Shown: positions 26,330 through 34,997, numbered from the stretch's first letter. The stretch is 64,000 nt of DNA from Roseateles_C aquae (GCF_032337115.1 NZ_JAVXZY010000004.1:372001-436000); one strand, 5' to 3'. Numbers and translations are program-made. Notes: a model not told the origin generated them from the sequence alone.

Positions 26330-27571
26330 ATGCAAACCCAACTCGCCCCCGAATTCCAAGGCACACCCGCCGGCGAACAGGCCGAGGCCATCCTGCGCCG
26401 TTGTGTGCACTGCGGCTTTTGCACCGCCACCTGCCCGACCTACCAGCTGCTCGGCGACGAGCTCGACGGCCCGCGCGGCCGCATCTACCTGATCAAGCAG
26501 GTGATGGAAGGCGCCGAGCCCACGCGCAAGACCCAGCTGCATCTGGACCGCTGCCTGAGCTGCCGCAATTGCGAGAGCACCTGCCCGTCCGGCGTTGAAT
26601 ACGGCCAGCTGCTGGACATCGGCCGGGAGGTCGTCGATGCCAAGGTCGAGCGCCCGCGCCAGGAACGTGCCGTGCGCTGGCTGCTGAAAGAAGGCCTGAC
26701 CTCGCCCGCCTTCAAGCCCGCGCTGCGTGTCGGCCAGCTGCTGCGGCCCCTGGTGCCGGCGGCGCTGCGCGACAAGATCCCCGCCGCCGCGCCCGCCCGT
26801 GCGCATGACTGGCCGACCCGGCCGCATCCGCGCCAGGTGCTGATGCTGCTGGGCTGCGTGCAGCCGGCGATGATGCCCAATATCAACAGCGCCACGGCCC
26901 GCGTGCTTGATGCCGCCGGCATCCAGACCGTGGTGGCCGACGATGCCGGCTGCTGCGGCGCGATCCGCAGCCATCTGAGCGATCACCAGGGCGGCCTGGA
27001 CGATATGCGCCGCAATGTCGATGCCTGGTGGCCGCTGATTCAGGGCGGCAGCATTGAAGCCATCGTGATGAATGCCTCGGGCTGCGGCGTCACCGTCAAG
27101 GACTATGGCCGCGCGCTGGCCCGCGACCCGGCCTATGCCGAGCGCGCTGCCAACATCAGCGCGCTGACCCGCGACCTGAGCGAGCTGCTGCCCGCGATGC
27201 TGCCCGCGCTGAAGCAGCAGCTCGCGCGGCGCGGTGCTGCCAAGCCCCGCCTGGCCTACCACCCGCCCTGCACGCTGCAGCATGGCCAGCAGCTGCGCGG
27301 CGGTGTCGAGTCAGGCCTGCGCGAACTGGGCTTCGAGATCCATCTCGCGCCCAGCGACAGCCACCTCTGCTGCGGCTCGGCCGGCACCTATTCGGTGCTG
27401 CAGGCGGCGCTGTCCAAGCAGCTGCGCGAGCGCAAGCTGGCCGCGCTGGCGCCGCTGCAGGCCGAGGCCATCGTCTCGGCCAATATCGGCTGCATCCAGC
27501 AGCTGCAATCGGGCAGCACGCTGCCGGTGCGGCACTGGATCGAGGTGCTGGACGAAGCGCTGTCGGGCTGA
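26330..27571 (+). CDS. glcF: Glycolate oxidase iron-sulfur subunit GlcF
   Basis: A 413-residue protein with two 4Fe-4S motifs, Cys25/28/31/35 (CVHCGFCTATCP) and Cys75/78/81/85 (CLSCRNCESTCP). Two CCG domains of the heterodisulfide-reductase type follow, with DDAGCCGAI and SHLCCGSAGTYS. It carries electrons from the GlcDE flavin centres to the membrane quinones. It starts six bases after glcE and closes the operon lldP-glcDEF. No glcG or malate synthase glcB follows. Confidence 0.94.
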   Translation: MQTQLAPEFQGTPAGEQAEAILRRCVHCGFCTATCPTYQLLGDELDGPRGRIYLIKQVMEGAEPTRKTQLHLDRCLSCRNCESTCPSGVEYGQLLDIGREVVDAKVERPRQERAVRWLLKEGLTSPAFKPALRVGQLLRPLVPAALRDKIPAAAPARAHDWPTRPHPRQVLMLLGCVQPAMMPNINSATARVLDAAGIQTVVADDAGCCGAIRSHLSDHQGGLDDMRRNVDAWWPLIQGGSIEAIVMNASGCGVTVKDYGRALARDPAYAERAANISALTRDLSELLPAMLPALKQQLARRGAAKPRLAYHPPCTLQHGQQLRGGVESGLRELGFEIHLAPSDSHLCCGSAGTYSVLQAALSKQLRERKLAALAPLQAEAIVSANIGCIQQLQSGSTLPVRHWIEVLDEALSG

Positions 27572-28004
27572 CACCTCAGGTGCGACCAGAGTCCGTCAAG
27601 GGCGAATATCGCCCACTTTGCGACATACGGCACTCACCCATCTCAAAAACACCCGCAGTAGCCCAGATTGGTTCTAAACCGGACTGCTAGGTGTAACCGA
27701 CGGGACAGCAGCTGTGCGCCATTCGCACAATACAAGGGCAAACCAGCAGAGGGCGATTAGAAATTCTTTACAAAATAGCGGCATAACAGGAGGAGGGGCC
27801 CTGGTGGCAACTCGCACCGAAGAGGCTGGAGCGTGCAACACCGTGGGGTGGGGCGCCCAGACCCGGAGCCGGCATGTCGCTGAGGGCTGATATGCGAGGC
27901 TGCAAGGCCGGATCATGCGCAAGCAGGGTTCGGCCTTTGCTTTTCTGGGTGACGCGATTTGCTCGGCGATACTGGAACGCATGTCGTCGTTCGGATCACG
28001 CTCC
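27572..28004 (+). ncRNA. 433-bp gene-free region with terminator-like hairpin; possible sRNA or leader
   Basis: No protein gene is convincing. The left half (about 27590-27790) is clearly poorer in GC than the surroundings. A hairpin GGGCG-AATAT-CGCCC (27600-27614) follows glcF. In the right half GCAAGGCCG (27902-27910) pairs with CGGCCTTTGC (27931-27940) with one bulge and is followed by TTTTC, forming an intrinsic-terminator-like structure 60 bases before the next gene. A transcript of roughly 150-170 bases ending near 27944 would be either a small RNA or an attenuated leader. 6S, 4.5S and common riboswitch signatures were not recognised. Confidence 0.35.
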
Positions 28005-29753
28005 ATGAAACTGACCCGCCGTGCCCTGCCCGCGCTGCTCTCACTGAGCGCGCTCTCCCTGCTGTGCGCCTGCGCCGCCGCGCCCACCGCACCCAGCACG
28101 CCCCTGCCTGGCCCCGGCAGCAGCCCGGCCAAGCCCAAGCTGATCGTCTTCGTTGTCATCGACGGCCTGCCAATGCGCCAAGTCCTGGACAACCGCGACC
28201 TGTTCGAGCCCGATGGTTTCCGCCGCTTTCTTGACCGCGGCACCTGGTTCTCCGAAGCCCATTACGGCCATGCGCACACCGTCACCGCGGCCGGCCACGC
28301 AGTGATGCTGAGCGGCGCCTACCCGCAACGCAGCGGCATCATCAGCAATGAATGGGTGGACCCGCAGACACGCAAGCCGGTCTACAACACCATGGATGCC
28401 GACTACCAATACATCGGCCACAAGACCGCCGCGCTGGCCGGCACCAGCCCGCGGATGCTGCTGGCCGAGACCGTCGGCGATGTGCTGCGCGGCAACGAGC
28501 CGGCGTCCAAGATGATTGGCATCTCGGGCAAGGACCGCGGCGCCATCCTGCCCGCCGGCCACAAGGGCACGGCCTATATGTACATGAGCGAGACCGGCCA
28601 GTTCGCGTCCAGCACCTATTACATGCCGGCCCACCCGCAATGGGTGCAGGCCTTCAACGCCGCGCGCCCTGCTGACGCCTTCTTCCACAAGGCCTGGGCG
28701 CCGTTGCTGCCGGGCTGGAATTGCCCGCAGGCGATCGCGTCCAACTGTGCCTATGCCCGCTCGGTGCCCGACGGCCAAACCTGGCAGAGCAGCGGCGGCA
28801 ATGGCAACACCCTGCCCGCCGTGCTTGGCGCCCCGCTCGACAAGCCAGGCCCGGCCTTCTACGGCAATATCCTGGCCAGCCCCTTCGGTGATGAGCTGAC
28901 GCTGGCCTTTGCCCGCGCCGCCATCGAGGGCGAGGCGCTGGGCGCCGATGACAGGCCGGACATCCTCTCGGTCAGCCTGTCCAGCCACGACTACGTCAAC
29001 CATGCCTTCGGGCCGGAATCGCGGCTGTCGCAAGACCACCTGCTGCGGCTGGACCGCCATCTGCAGGCCTTCTTCCGCGACCTGGACGCCAAGGTCGGCA
29101 AGAACAACTACCTGCTGATGCTGACCGCCGACCATGGCTTTGCCGACACGCCGGAATGGGCCGCCAGCCAGGGCCGCGATGCCAAGCGCATCCCGGGCAG
29201 CGATCTGGTCAAGTTCGCCAATGCCGGCCTCGGCAAACAGTTTGGCGACGGGCGCTGGGTGACCGAACTTTCGGCCATGGGCCTGCTGTTCGACGAAGCC
29301 CTGATCAGCAGCCGCGGCCTCAAGCGCGAACAGGTCTACGCCGCCGCCAAGCTGGTGATGCTGCAACACCCCGAGGTGGCCGCCGTCTACACGCCCGACG
29401 AGCTGGCGGCCAACACGCCCGCACCCGCGCTGCTGCAGCAGATGCGCAAGTCCTGGCATGCCGAACGCGCCGCGCCGGTGCAGGTGATCATGAAGGAAGG
29501 CCGCCTGTTCGGCAGCCGGCCGGTGGGCAGCTCGCACGGCACGCCCTACCGCTACGACACCCATGTACCGCTGCTGAGCTGGGGCCCGGCCTGGGTCGGT
29601 GCCGGCGAAGTCAAGACGCCGGTCGAGATTGCCGACGTGGCGCCCACCTTGTCGCGCGTGCTCGGCCTGCGCGCACCGGCGCAGTCGCAGGGCAAGCCGC
29701 TGCCCCTGCCCCTGCCCCTGCCGCTGCCCCTGCCCTTGCCTCTAAGCCGCTAG
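28005..29753 (+). CDS. PafA-like alkaline phosphatase/nucleotide pyrophosphatase family lipoprotein
   Basis: A 582-residue exported protein. The start at 28005 opens into a lipoprotein signal (hydrophobic 8-20, Cys23 in LCAC); the longer frame at 27915 would bury it. The alkaline-phosphatase-superfamily metal sites are visible: VVIDGLPM (Asp53), HTVTAAGHAVMLSG with the Thr nucleophile at about 92-94, SSHDYVNHAFGP and TADHGFADTPEW. The layout fits PafA-type calcium/zinc phosphomonoesterases or diesterases that release phosphate outside the cytoplasm. It ends in eight Pro-Leu dipeptides encoded by a hexanucleotide repeat. No Pho box was identified upstream. Confidence 0.85.
   Translation: MKLTRRALPALLSLSALSLLCACAAAPTAPSTPLPGPGSSPAKPKLIVFVVIDGLPMRQVLDNRDLFEPDGFRRFLDRGTWFSEAHYGHAHTVTAAGHAVMLSGAYPQRSGIISNEWVDPQTRKPVYNTMDADYQYIGHKTAALAGTSPRMLLAETVGDVLRGNEPASKMIGISGKDRGAILPAGHKGTAYMYMSETGQFASSTYYMPAHPQWVQAFNAARPADAFFHKAWAPLLPGWNCPQAIASNCAYARSVPDGQTWQSSGGNGNTLPAVLGAPLDKPGPAFYGNILASPFGDELTLAFARAAIEGEALGADDRPDILSVSLSSHDYVNHAFGPESRLSQDHLLRLDRHLQAFFRDLDAKVGKNNYLLMLTADHGFADTPEWAASQGRDAKRIPGSDLVKFANAGLGKQFGDGRWVTELSAMGLLFDEALISSRGLKREQVYAAAKLVMLQHPEVAAVYTPDELAANTPAPALLQQMRKSWHAERAAPVQVIMKEGRLFGSRPVGSSHGTPYRYDTHVPLLSWGPAWVGAGEVKTPVEIADVAPTLSRVLGLRAPAQSQGKPLPLPLPLPLPLPLPLSR
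29697..29744 (+). repeat. Hexanucleotide (CCSCTG-type) microsatellite encoding (Pro-Leu)8
   Basis: Eight consecutive six-base units, mostly CCCCTG with CCGCTG, CCCTTG and CCTCTA variants, lie just before the stop of the phosphatase gene and encode Pro-Leu eight times. Units of six bases can change in number without a frameshift. Confidence 0.9.
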
Positions 29754-29763
29754 GCATTCACCT

Positions 29764-31362
29764 TCAGTAAGGCCGCAAAATCTGACGCCAGAGGCGCTCG
29801 CGCAGCCACTGGGCGGCAGCCAAGTCCAGGCAGGGAATGTCCAGGGCGCGATGCTGGCGCGAACCGCCCAGCGTATCGGCGCGCAGATGGGTCAAGCCCA
29901 GGCTGCGATCCAGCGCCGAGCTGTACAAGGCCACATGCTGCAGCCGCGGACCGGCGATCAGCACCCACTGCCGATTCAAGACGCCGTGGCGGTAGAGCAG
30001 CAATTCGCCCTGTTCGGCCACAGCGGCAAATGCGGTCCAGGCCCGGGCGTAGGCAAACAGTGCCAGCACTGCCAGCAGCGCCACACCCGCCAAGCCGATA
30101 GCCGGCAGCGCCCAGTGCAGGGCGACATTGATCATGACGCCTGCCCCCAGAATCAGCGCGAGCCAGCGCCCTTGCCCCCAGAGTTGTCGCCACAGCGTTT
30201 TCGTGCCGAGCGGCCGCCACTGCAAGGCGGCCCAGTCCAGCGCGGGCAGACAACGCTGCAGCATCTGCTGCGCCTCTGCGGGCGTGGCAATCGGGGCCAG
30301 CTCCTCGAAGCGCCCGCCCGGCGCCAGGCCATGCTCATGTTGATCGCCATCGCCCGCCACGGTCACGGCCAGGCGGCAGCGTCCCATCAGGCGGTGGCGC
30401 AGGTTCTGCTGCATTTCCCAGCGCTGCAGCCGCGGCAGCCTGGCGCTGGCGCTGACGCGCGTGCTCAAGCCACGCCGCTGAACCAGCTTCTCGCCCTGTT
30501 GCTCGAGATGAAAGCCGTGGTATTTGAACAGCGCCAGCACGATGGACAGCAGGTTCAGCACCAGCAAGCCGACCAGCAACAAGACCCCGGCTTCAAGCAG
30601 CCACCAGCCCCAGTGCCCCTGGGCCAGCAGGCCGGCACTGGTCTGCTTCAGCCAGACCAGCGGCACCCGCATCGCGCGCAGAAAAGGTTCGCGCAGCTGA
30701 TCCTTCTGCATCACCGCACCGAATAGCACGCCGACGATGACCATGCCGCGGTTCGACGCCAGCCCCAGGCGGACGATCTCACCCATGCCTAGCTGCAACC
30801 AGGTACGCGGCGCACTGCTGCTGTGGCCGACTGCCGGCGCAACAGCGGTCTCGGTGCCGATGCTGGCAAGGGTTTCGGTGGCCGCCGGCGCCACCGCGTC
30901 AGGTGCGGGTGCGTGGCGCAGCCGCGCCTCCAGCGCCACCGCGGCACGCAGGCTGAGCACGCGCATCACCGCCTCCGGCTTGCCGCCAGCGGCCGATTCC
31001 AGGCTGAGCTCGGTCACCCCCAGGAGCCGGTGCAGCAGCTGCCGACGCTGGTTGCTGGTATGGATGCGCGCCAGCGGGATATGCCGCCACTCGCGACCCA
31101 GCACGCCCTCCTGGACCAGCAACTCGCCGTCTTTGAGCTGATAGCGATAGCGGCTGGTGCGCAGCACCGACCACATTGCAATCAGGCACAGGGGCACCGT
31201 GGCCCACAACTCCCAGCCCTGATGGCCACGGCCGAGCACTAGCCCTCCGAGGACAGGCAGCGCCACCTTGCGCAACATACCGCCAGCGACGAACAACGCC
31301 GACAGCGGGTGCAGGCGCTGCGCCTCGGCCTCCTGCAGCGGCGACAACCCCTGCTCACTCAT
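29764..31362 (-). CDS. Bacterial PH-domain membrane protein (YdbT-like)
   Basis: A 532-residue membrane protein with three repeats of paired transmembrane helices followed by a beta-rich bPH2 (DUF304) domain. The first repeat shows YQLKDGELLVQEGVLGREW..IPLARIHTS, the second YHGFHLEQQGEKLVQRRGLS and the third ELLLYRHGVLNRQWVLIAGPRLQHV. This is the YdbT arrangement, always paired with a small YdbS-like protein; here that partner lies directly upstream and overlaps by eight bases. In Bacillus the pair is linked to resistance to certain bacteriocins, but the general function is unclear. Confidence 0.87.
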   Translation of the reverse strand: MSEQGLSPLQEAEAQRLHPLSALFVAGGMLRKVALPVLGGLVLGRGHQGWELWATVPLCLIAMWSVLRTSRYRYQLKDGELLVQEGVLGREWRHIPLARIHTSNQRRQLLHRLLGVTELSLESAAGGKPEAVMRVLSLRAAVALEARLRHAPAPDAVAPAATETLASIGTETAVAPAVGHSSSAPRTWLQLGMGEIVRLGLASNRGMVIVGVLFGAVMQKDQLREPFLRAMRVPLVWLKQTSAGLLAQGHWGWWLLEAGVLLLVGLLVLNLLSIVLALFKYHGFHLEQQGEKLVQRRGLSTRVSASARLPRLQRWEMQQNLRHRLMGRCRLAVTVAGDGDQHEHGLAPGGRFEELAPIATPAEAQQMLQRCLPALDWAALQWRPLGTKTLWRQLWGQGRWLALILGAGVMINVALHWALPAIGLAGVALLAVLALFAYARAWTAFAAVAEQGELLLYRHGVLNRQWVLIAGPRLQHVALYSSALDRSLGLTHLRADTLGGSRQHRALDIPCLDLAAAQWLRERLWRQILRPY

Positions 31363-31852
31363 GCTGGCCTCGCACGCTGGGCATCAGCGCTGCGCGCAGG
31401 GCATGGGCCTCGGCCACCGGCAGGCCATGAACCACGGCCTTGTGATCATGCTGCCCCGCCGTATGCAAGACCAGACTGGCCATGCCCCAGGCACGTTCCA
31501 GTGGTCCTTGATGAACGTCGAGATGCTGCAGTCGCGCGATCGGGATCCAGACCTCCTGGCGCCACCAGACGCCGTGGCGCAGGCGCAGCCCCTCACCAAC
31601 GAACAGACAGGCTTCGAACAAAGCGAAACGCCGGGCGCCGTGATAGAGCAAAGGCAGCGGCGGCAACAGGGCCGCCCACATCAGCAACTGCGCATGGGCC
31701 GGCGCGAGTTCGCCCTCGCCGAGCAAGGCCCAGGGCAGATAAAACAGTGCGGCAGCGACCACCACCGAGATCAGCAGGCCGCGCAACAACCACAGCCAGC
31801 GCAACGCCAGCAGCTTGGGCAGGATGCGCCCCTGCGCTTCGGATTCAGCCAT
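31355..31852 (-). CDS. Bacterial PH-domain protein (YdbS-like)
   Basis: A 165-residue membrane protein. Two hydrophobic helices (about 17-38 and 47-67) are followed by a bPH2 domain with LFVGEGLRLRHGVWWRQEVWIPIARLQHLDVHQGPLERAWG in part. It is the usual small partner of YdbT-like proteins. The ATG at 31852 was chosen over 31936 because the added residues are low-complexity. The gene overlaps its partner by eight bases, so the two are made together. Confidence 0.87.
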   Translation of the reverse strand: MAESEAQGRILPKLLALRWLWLLRGLLISVVVAAALFYLPWALLGEGELAPAHAQLLMWAALLPPLPLLYHGARRFALFEACLFVGEGLRLRHGVWWRQEVWIPIARLQHLDVHQGPLERAWGMASLVLHTAGQHDHKAVVHGLPVAEAHALRAALMPSVRGQHE

Positions 31853-31993
31853 GTCTTCCCGTCCTCCGCCCTGTCGGGCTCGCTTAGGCCGCCCCATGGG
31901 CCTGGACGCTGATTGTGCCCGGCAGGCTGGCATCAACGGCGAGACACCCCGCCAGGAAAACCCGAGCAGCCGGCGCGCCGTTTGCCGAGCTCG

Positions 31994-32782
31994 TCAATCA
32001 GGTGCAGGTACGCCATGCCGGCGTGCCAGCGCCGCCACCGTGCCGTCGCGGCGCATGCTGTCCCAGGCCTGCTGCAGCTGCTGACGCAGCGCCGGCGCGG
32101 TGGCCAGGCTCACGGCGATCGAGGGGCGTGCGCTGGCCGGATAAGAGAGCACCGGCTCAATCAGCTCGGCATCCAAGCCGTGCTGCTGAAACAGCCGCGC
32201 GACGAACTGCGGATTGATGGCCACCAAGTCGTCACGACCAGCCAAGAACTTGCGCAGCACCGAGGCCACATCGGCACTGCGGTCGATCTGCACGCCAAGC
32301 TTCAGGCCCAGATCCAGCAACTCCTGTTCTGCGACATCGTCCTTGACGACCGCAATCCGGTAGGCCTTGAGCCCCTCGATATCGCGGGGCGCCACCTCCG
32401 GTCGTGATTTCAAGCGGTACAGCGTGCCCTGGCGCAGCGTGGTTGTCCCCAACCAGTGGAACTGGTGTTCACGCTGCGGCAGCCGCACGATGGCCGGCAG
32501 CAGCACGTTGGGTCGGCTCTGCCCGGCCCGCATGACCCGCGGCCAGGACTCGAAGGCGTAGTCGCCCTCCAGGCCGGCGCGGCGCAGCAACTCGCGCGCC
32601 AGTTCAACCGCATAGCCCTGCGGCTGACCTTGGGCGTCCGGGCTCGAATAGGGCGGCAGGTCTTCCAGCGGCACGCTGATGCGCTCGGCCGCCAATGCCG
32701 GCAGGCTCGGCCCCAGCCAGGTCGCAAGCAAACAGACCAACGCAAACACAAAACCGAACCGAGATGTGAATCGCTGGGGCAT
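31994..32782 (-). CDS. Periplasmic solute-binding protein family 3 (amino-acid type)
   Basis: A 262-residue exported protein with a signal peptide (FVFALVCLLATWLGPSLPALA, cut before AERIS) and a two-lobe fold: EDLPPYSS..GQPQGYAVELARELLRRAGL in lobe one, GLKAYRIAVVKDDVAEQELLDLG at the hinge and lobe two ending RRDGTVAALARRHGVP. Stand-alone family members without a permease in the neighbourhood, as here, are often called 'transporter substrate-binding domain' proteins and may sense rather than transport. The ATG at 32782 starts the signal peptide; the frame at 32824 is longer but less likely. Confidence 0.85.
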   Translation of the reverse strand: MPQRFTSRFGFVFALVCLLATWLGPSLPALAAERISVPLEDLPPYSSPDAQGQPQGYAVELARELLRRAGLEGDYAFESWPRVMRAGQSRPNVLLPAIVRLPQREHQFHWLGTTTLRQGTLYRLKSRPEVAPRDIEGLKAYRIAVVKDDVAEQELLDLGLKLGVQIDRSADVASVLRKFLAGRDDLVAINPQFVARLFQQHGLDAELIEPVLSYPASARPSIAVSLATAPALRQQLQQAWDSMRRDGTVAALARRHGVPAPD

Positions 32783-32869
32783 GGAGACGACACCGGGTGA
32801 CTGCTGCTGACCATTGTGCAGCACGCGCCTCGCGGCGCGCTGACAACGGCCAGGCCTGGAACGCAGTGC

Positions 32870-33685
32870 TCAGTAGCCGTTCAGCTCACCCGATCCGGTG
32901 ACGCTCTTGCTGACCTTGGGTCGGCCCGCGTAGCTGAGGTCACCGCTGCCGCTGAGCTTGGCGTCGAGCTGCTCGCTGACGCCCAAATCCATATCGCCGC
33001 TGCCGGACAGATGGGCCTTGACCGTCTTGCCGCTCAGCGCCCGGGCGCTGACATCACCGCTGCCGCTGAGCGACCAGTTCTGCGCATCGGCCCGGCCCGC
33101 CACTTCGAGATCGCCAGAGCCACTGAGGCTGGCATTGAGTTCACGCAGCTCCACCAAACCCATATGCAGATCGCCAGAACCGGTGATGTTCAGATTGAAG
33201 CTGTCCGCCTTCAGGCGGTCCAGACGCACATCGCCGGACCCCTTCATCTGCAGCGACTGCAGCGCCTTGAAGGCAATATTGACGCGGGGCTCGTTGCGGC
33301 AGTCGAAGCCGGAATGGGGCTTCAGGCCCACCACCAAGGTATCGCCCTCGACCCGCGTTTCGATCAGCGGCTCGATATTGTCATCGGCCTGCACCCGCAA
33401 TTCATCGGCAGCAGCCTGGCTCATGCGCACGTCGATCGGGCCGTCGACCCGCACCCGGCTGAAGACAGCCACGGCGCGCACCTTGTCGACCAACACACCC
33501 GAACCCTTCAGCTTGCTGTTGTGATCACCATAGTGGTGCGTGCCGCCCCAATGGATGGTCAGGCCCTTGCCCTCCTGCTTGATGCGCAGATTCCAATCAC
33601 CGTCGCGGTCGGCGGCGGCGGCGGCGGCGGCGGCGGACAAGGCCAGGCCAGAGAGAAGCAGGGCGGCGATGAAGGTCTTGGTCAC
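32870..33685 (-). CDS. GIN-domain (DUF2807) exported protein
   Basis: A 271-residue protein with a signal peptide (MTKTFIAALLLSGLALSAAA, poly-Ala) and a right-handed beta-helix-like domain. The motif SGSGD or TGSGD recurs about every 20 residues in the second half (KGSGDVRL, TGSGDLHM, SGSGDLEV, SGSGDVSA, SGSGDMDL, SGSGDLSY), as in the putative auto-transporter adhesin head GIN family. Function is unknown; it is presumably periplasmic or surface exposed. The DNA for the poly-Ala stretch is a GGC microsatellite. Confidence 0.88.
   Translation of the reverse strand: MTKTFIAALLLSGLALSAAAAAAAADRDGDWNLRIKQEGKGLTIHWGGTHHYGDHNSKLKGSGVLVDKVRAVAVFSRVRVDGPIDVRMSQAAADELRVQADDNIEPLIETRVEGDTLVVGLKPHSGFDCRNEPRVNIAFKALQSLQMKGSGDVRLDRLKADSFNLNITGSGDLHMGLVELRELNASLSGSGDLEVAGRADAQNWSLSGSGDVSARALSGKTVKAHLSGSGDMDLGVSEQLDAKLSGSGDLSYAGRPKVSKSVTGSGELNGY
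33611..33636. repeat. GGC trinucleotide repeat in signal-peptide region
   Basis: Twenty-six bases of uninterrupted GGC repeat (read GCC on the coding minus strand) encode the run of Ala at the end of the signal peptide of the GIN-domain protein. Repeat-length change would alter the h-region or cleavage site without a frameshift. Confidence 0.9.
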
Positions 33686-33974
33686 GAGGCACTCCTGAAG
33701 CGTTGGGCCGCAGTGTGCCCAGGCCGGGCACCGGCCAGCCAGCTGGCGCCGACAGACTGCCGCCCGGCCGGCACGGAGCGCAAATCCGGCCGATCAGCGG
33801 CGCGCTGGCGCAGACCTTTCCTGACGCCACCCGTTCAGGGGGGGACCAGCGCTTTGCCGCTTGCCCATTGTGTGAAACACTGCTCAGCAGCCTTGGCAGG
33901 CTGCCGCTAGCATTCCCGCATGCTGGCCGCCGCTGGCTCAGCCTGTCCTCGCCCCGCGCAACGAAAGCTTTTCC

Positions 33975-34679
33975 ATGAACGATCGCACACAACCTCAAGA
34001 GCAGCAGGACGCCGAGCAGGCGTCCGTGCAGGGCGTCGACGCTCAAGCTGTCGCTGTGGCGCGGCGCCGCCGCTTCCTGAAGATTGGCGCCTCGACCGTG
34101 CCCGCCGGCCTGACCCTGGCCAGCCGCCCGGTCCGCGCCTGGCATTGCAACACCACTTCGGCCTGGGGTTCGGCCCAGATCAACCCGGTGGCCAGCACGA
34201 CCAATCGCAACAAGCTGACCCAGCTGACCGACGAGACCTGGACGATCGCCAACTGGCAAAGCAACACCATCCGTACCGCCGTATCCGGCACGCCGCCCTG
34301 GGGCGTGTTGTTTTCGACGCGTACCGACTGCAAGAGCGGTGGCGTGGTGCCGGCTTACGTCAAGAGCTACACCATCGGCACGCTGTTCAGCGGCGCCAGC
34401 ATCCCCGCCGGCCTGTCGTCAACGAACTACGTCTGGACGGTGCTGAACAACGGCACCCAGTTCCAGAAGTACATCGTCACCGCCTGGCTGAATGCCAAGC
34501 TGATCGCCAACGTCGCCAGCTGCCTGAAGAGCGGTGGCACCGATCAGCTGCGCCTGATGCTGGGTGGCAGCTACTCGCCGCCGAATCTGAGCGGTACGCC
34601 CTGGACGCAGACGGACATCGTCAACTACCTGTTCAACAACTGGATCGTCCGTCCGACCGAAGGCGCTGTCGTTCCCTAA
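33975..34679 (+). CDS. Unrecognised exported protein with Tat-like signal; first gene of HPr-rel-A-type unit
   Basis: A 234-residue protein that I do not recognise. After a 29-residue Gln/Ala-rich head comes RRRRFLKIG (30-38), a twin-arginine-like motif, and a short hydrophobic run (ASTVPAGLTLA). The rest is Asn/Thr/Ser/Trp-rich and starts WHCNTTSAWG, with Cys at 58, about 117 and about 176. The motif suggests Tat export of a folded protein, but no clear A-x-A cleavage site exists. Three bases later begins the PqqD-like gene, so it belongs to the operon with the kinase and nucleotidyltransferase. I infer that it may be their substrate, with the long N-terminal head serving as a recognition leader. 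Confidence 0.7.
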   Translation: MNDRTQPQEQQDAEQASVQGVDAQAVAVARRRRFLKIGASTVPAGLTLASRPVRAWHCNTTSAWGSAQINPVASTTNRNKLTQLTDETWTIANWQSNTIRTAVSGTPPWGVLFSTRTDCKSGGVVPAYVKSYTIGTLFSGASIPAGLSSTNYVWTVLNNGTQFQKYIVTAWLNAKLIANVASCLKSGGTDQLRLMLGGSYSPPNLSGTPWTQTDIVNYLFNNWIVRPTEGAVVP

Positions 34680-34682
34680 GCC

Positions 34683-34997
34683 GTGACCACGGCCTCGGCA
34701 GCCAGCGCGCCGCACTGGCGCTCATGCGCCTCCCCCCGCTTCGCGCTGCGCTACCTGGATGGCGACCATTGCGCACTGGCCTTTGACAGCGCCAGTGGCG
34801 ACACCCACCTGCTCAGCCTGCTCGACTACGAGCTGACCCAGCTCTTGCTGGACGGCGCGCGCCCGGAAGCCGATTTGCTGGCCGAAGTTCGGGCTATGCT
34901 CGACGCCCCTGAACAAGAAGCAGACCTGCCCGCCCTGCTGAACGAGAGGCTGCACCATCTGCGGTCGCTGGGCCTGCTGGACTGCCATTCACCTTGA
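34683..34997 (+). CDS. PqqD-like protein, HPr-rel-A system
   Basis: A 104-residue protein starting at GTG, three bases after the previous stop; no strong Shine-Dalgarno is seen. RYLDGDHCALAFDSASGDTHLLSLLDYELTQLLLDG is the beta-beta-beta/helix arrangement of PqqD-related RiPP recognition elements, followed by helices ending in LRSLGLLDC. PqqD-type domains bind leader peptides and present them to modifying enzymes. The gene order PqqD-like, HprK-related kinase, nucleotidyltransferase corresponds to the computationally defined 'HPr-rel-A' set of families, whose biology is undescribed. The stop overlaps the kinase start by four bases. Confidence 0.75.
   Translation: MTTASAASAPHWRSCASPRFALRYLDGDHCALAFDSASGDTHLLSLLDYELTQLLLDGARPEADLLAEVRAMLDAPEQEADLPALLNERLHHLRSLGLLDCHSP

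Noticed and set aside
24788..27283. 831-residue minus-strand open frame
   Set aside because: It is antisense to glcD, glcE and glcF, which have clear motifs; composition is typical of a shadow frame.
27781..27945. 6S or 4.5S RNA gene
   Set aside because: Neither the 4.5S core GGTCAGGTCCGGAAGG nor the 6S closing-stem and 3' conserved parts could be found; only a terminator-like stem remains.
27674..28243. Minus-strand 189-residue open frame
   Set aside because: It overlaps the start of the phosphatase gene, has no ribosome-binding site and an Arg/Ser/Pro-rich composition.
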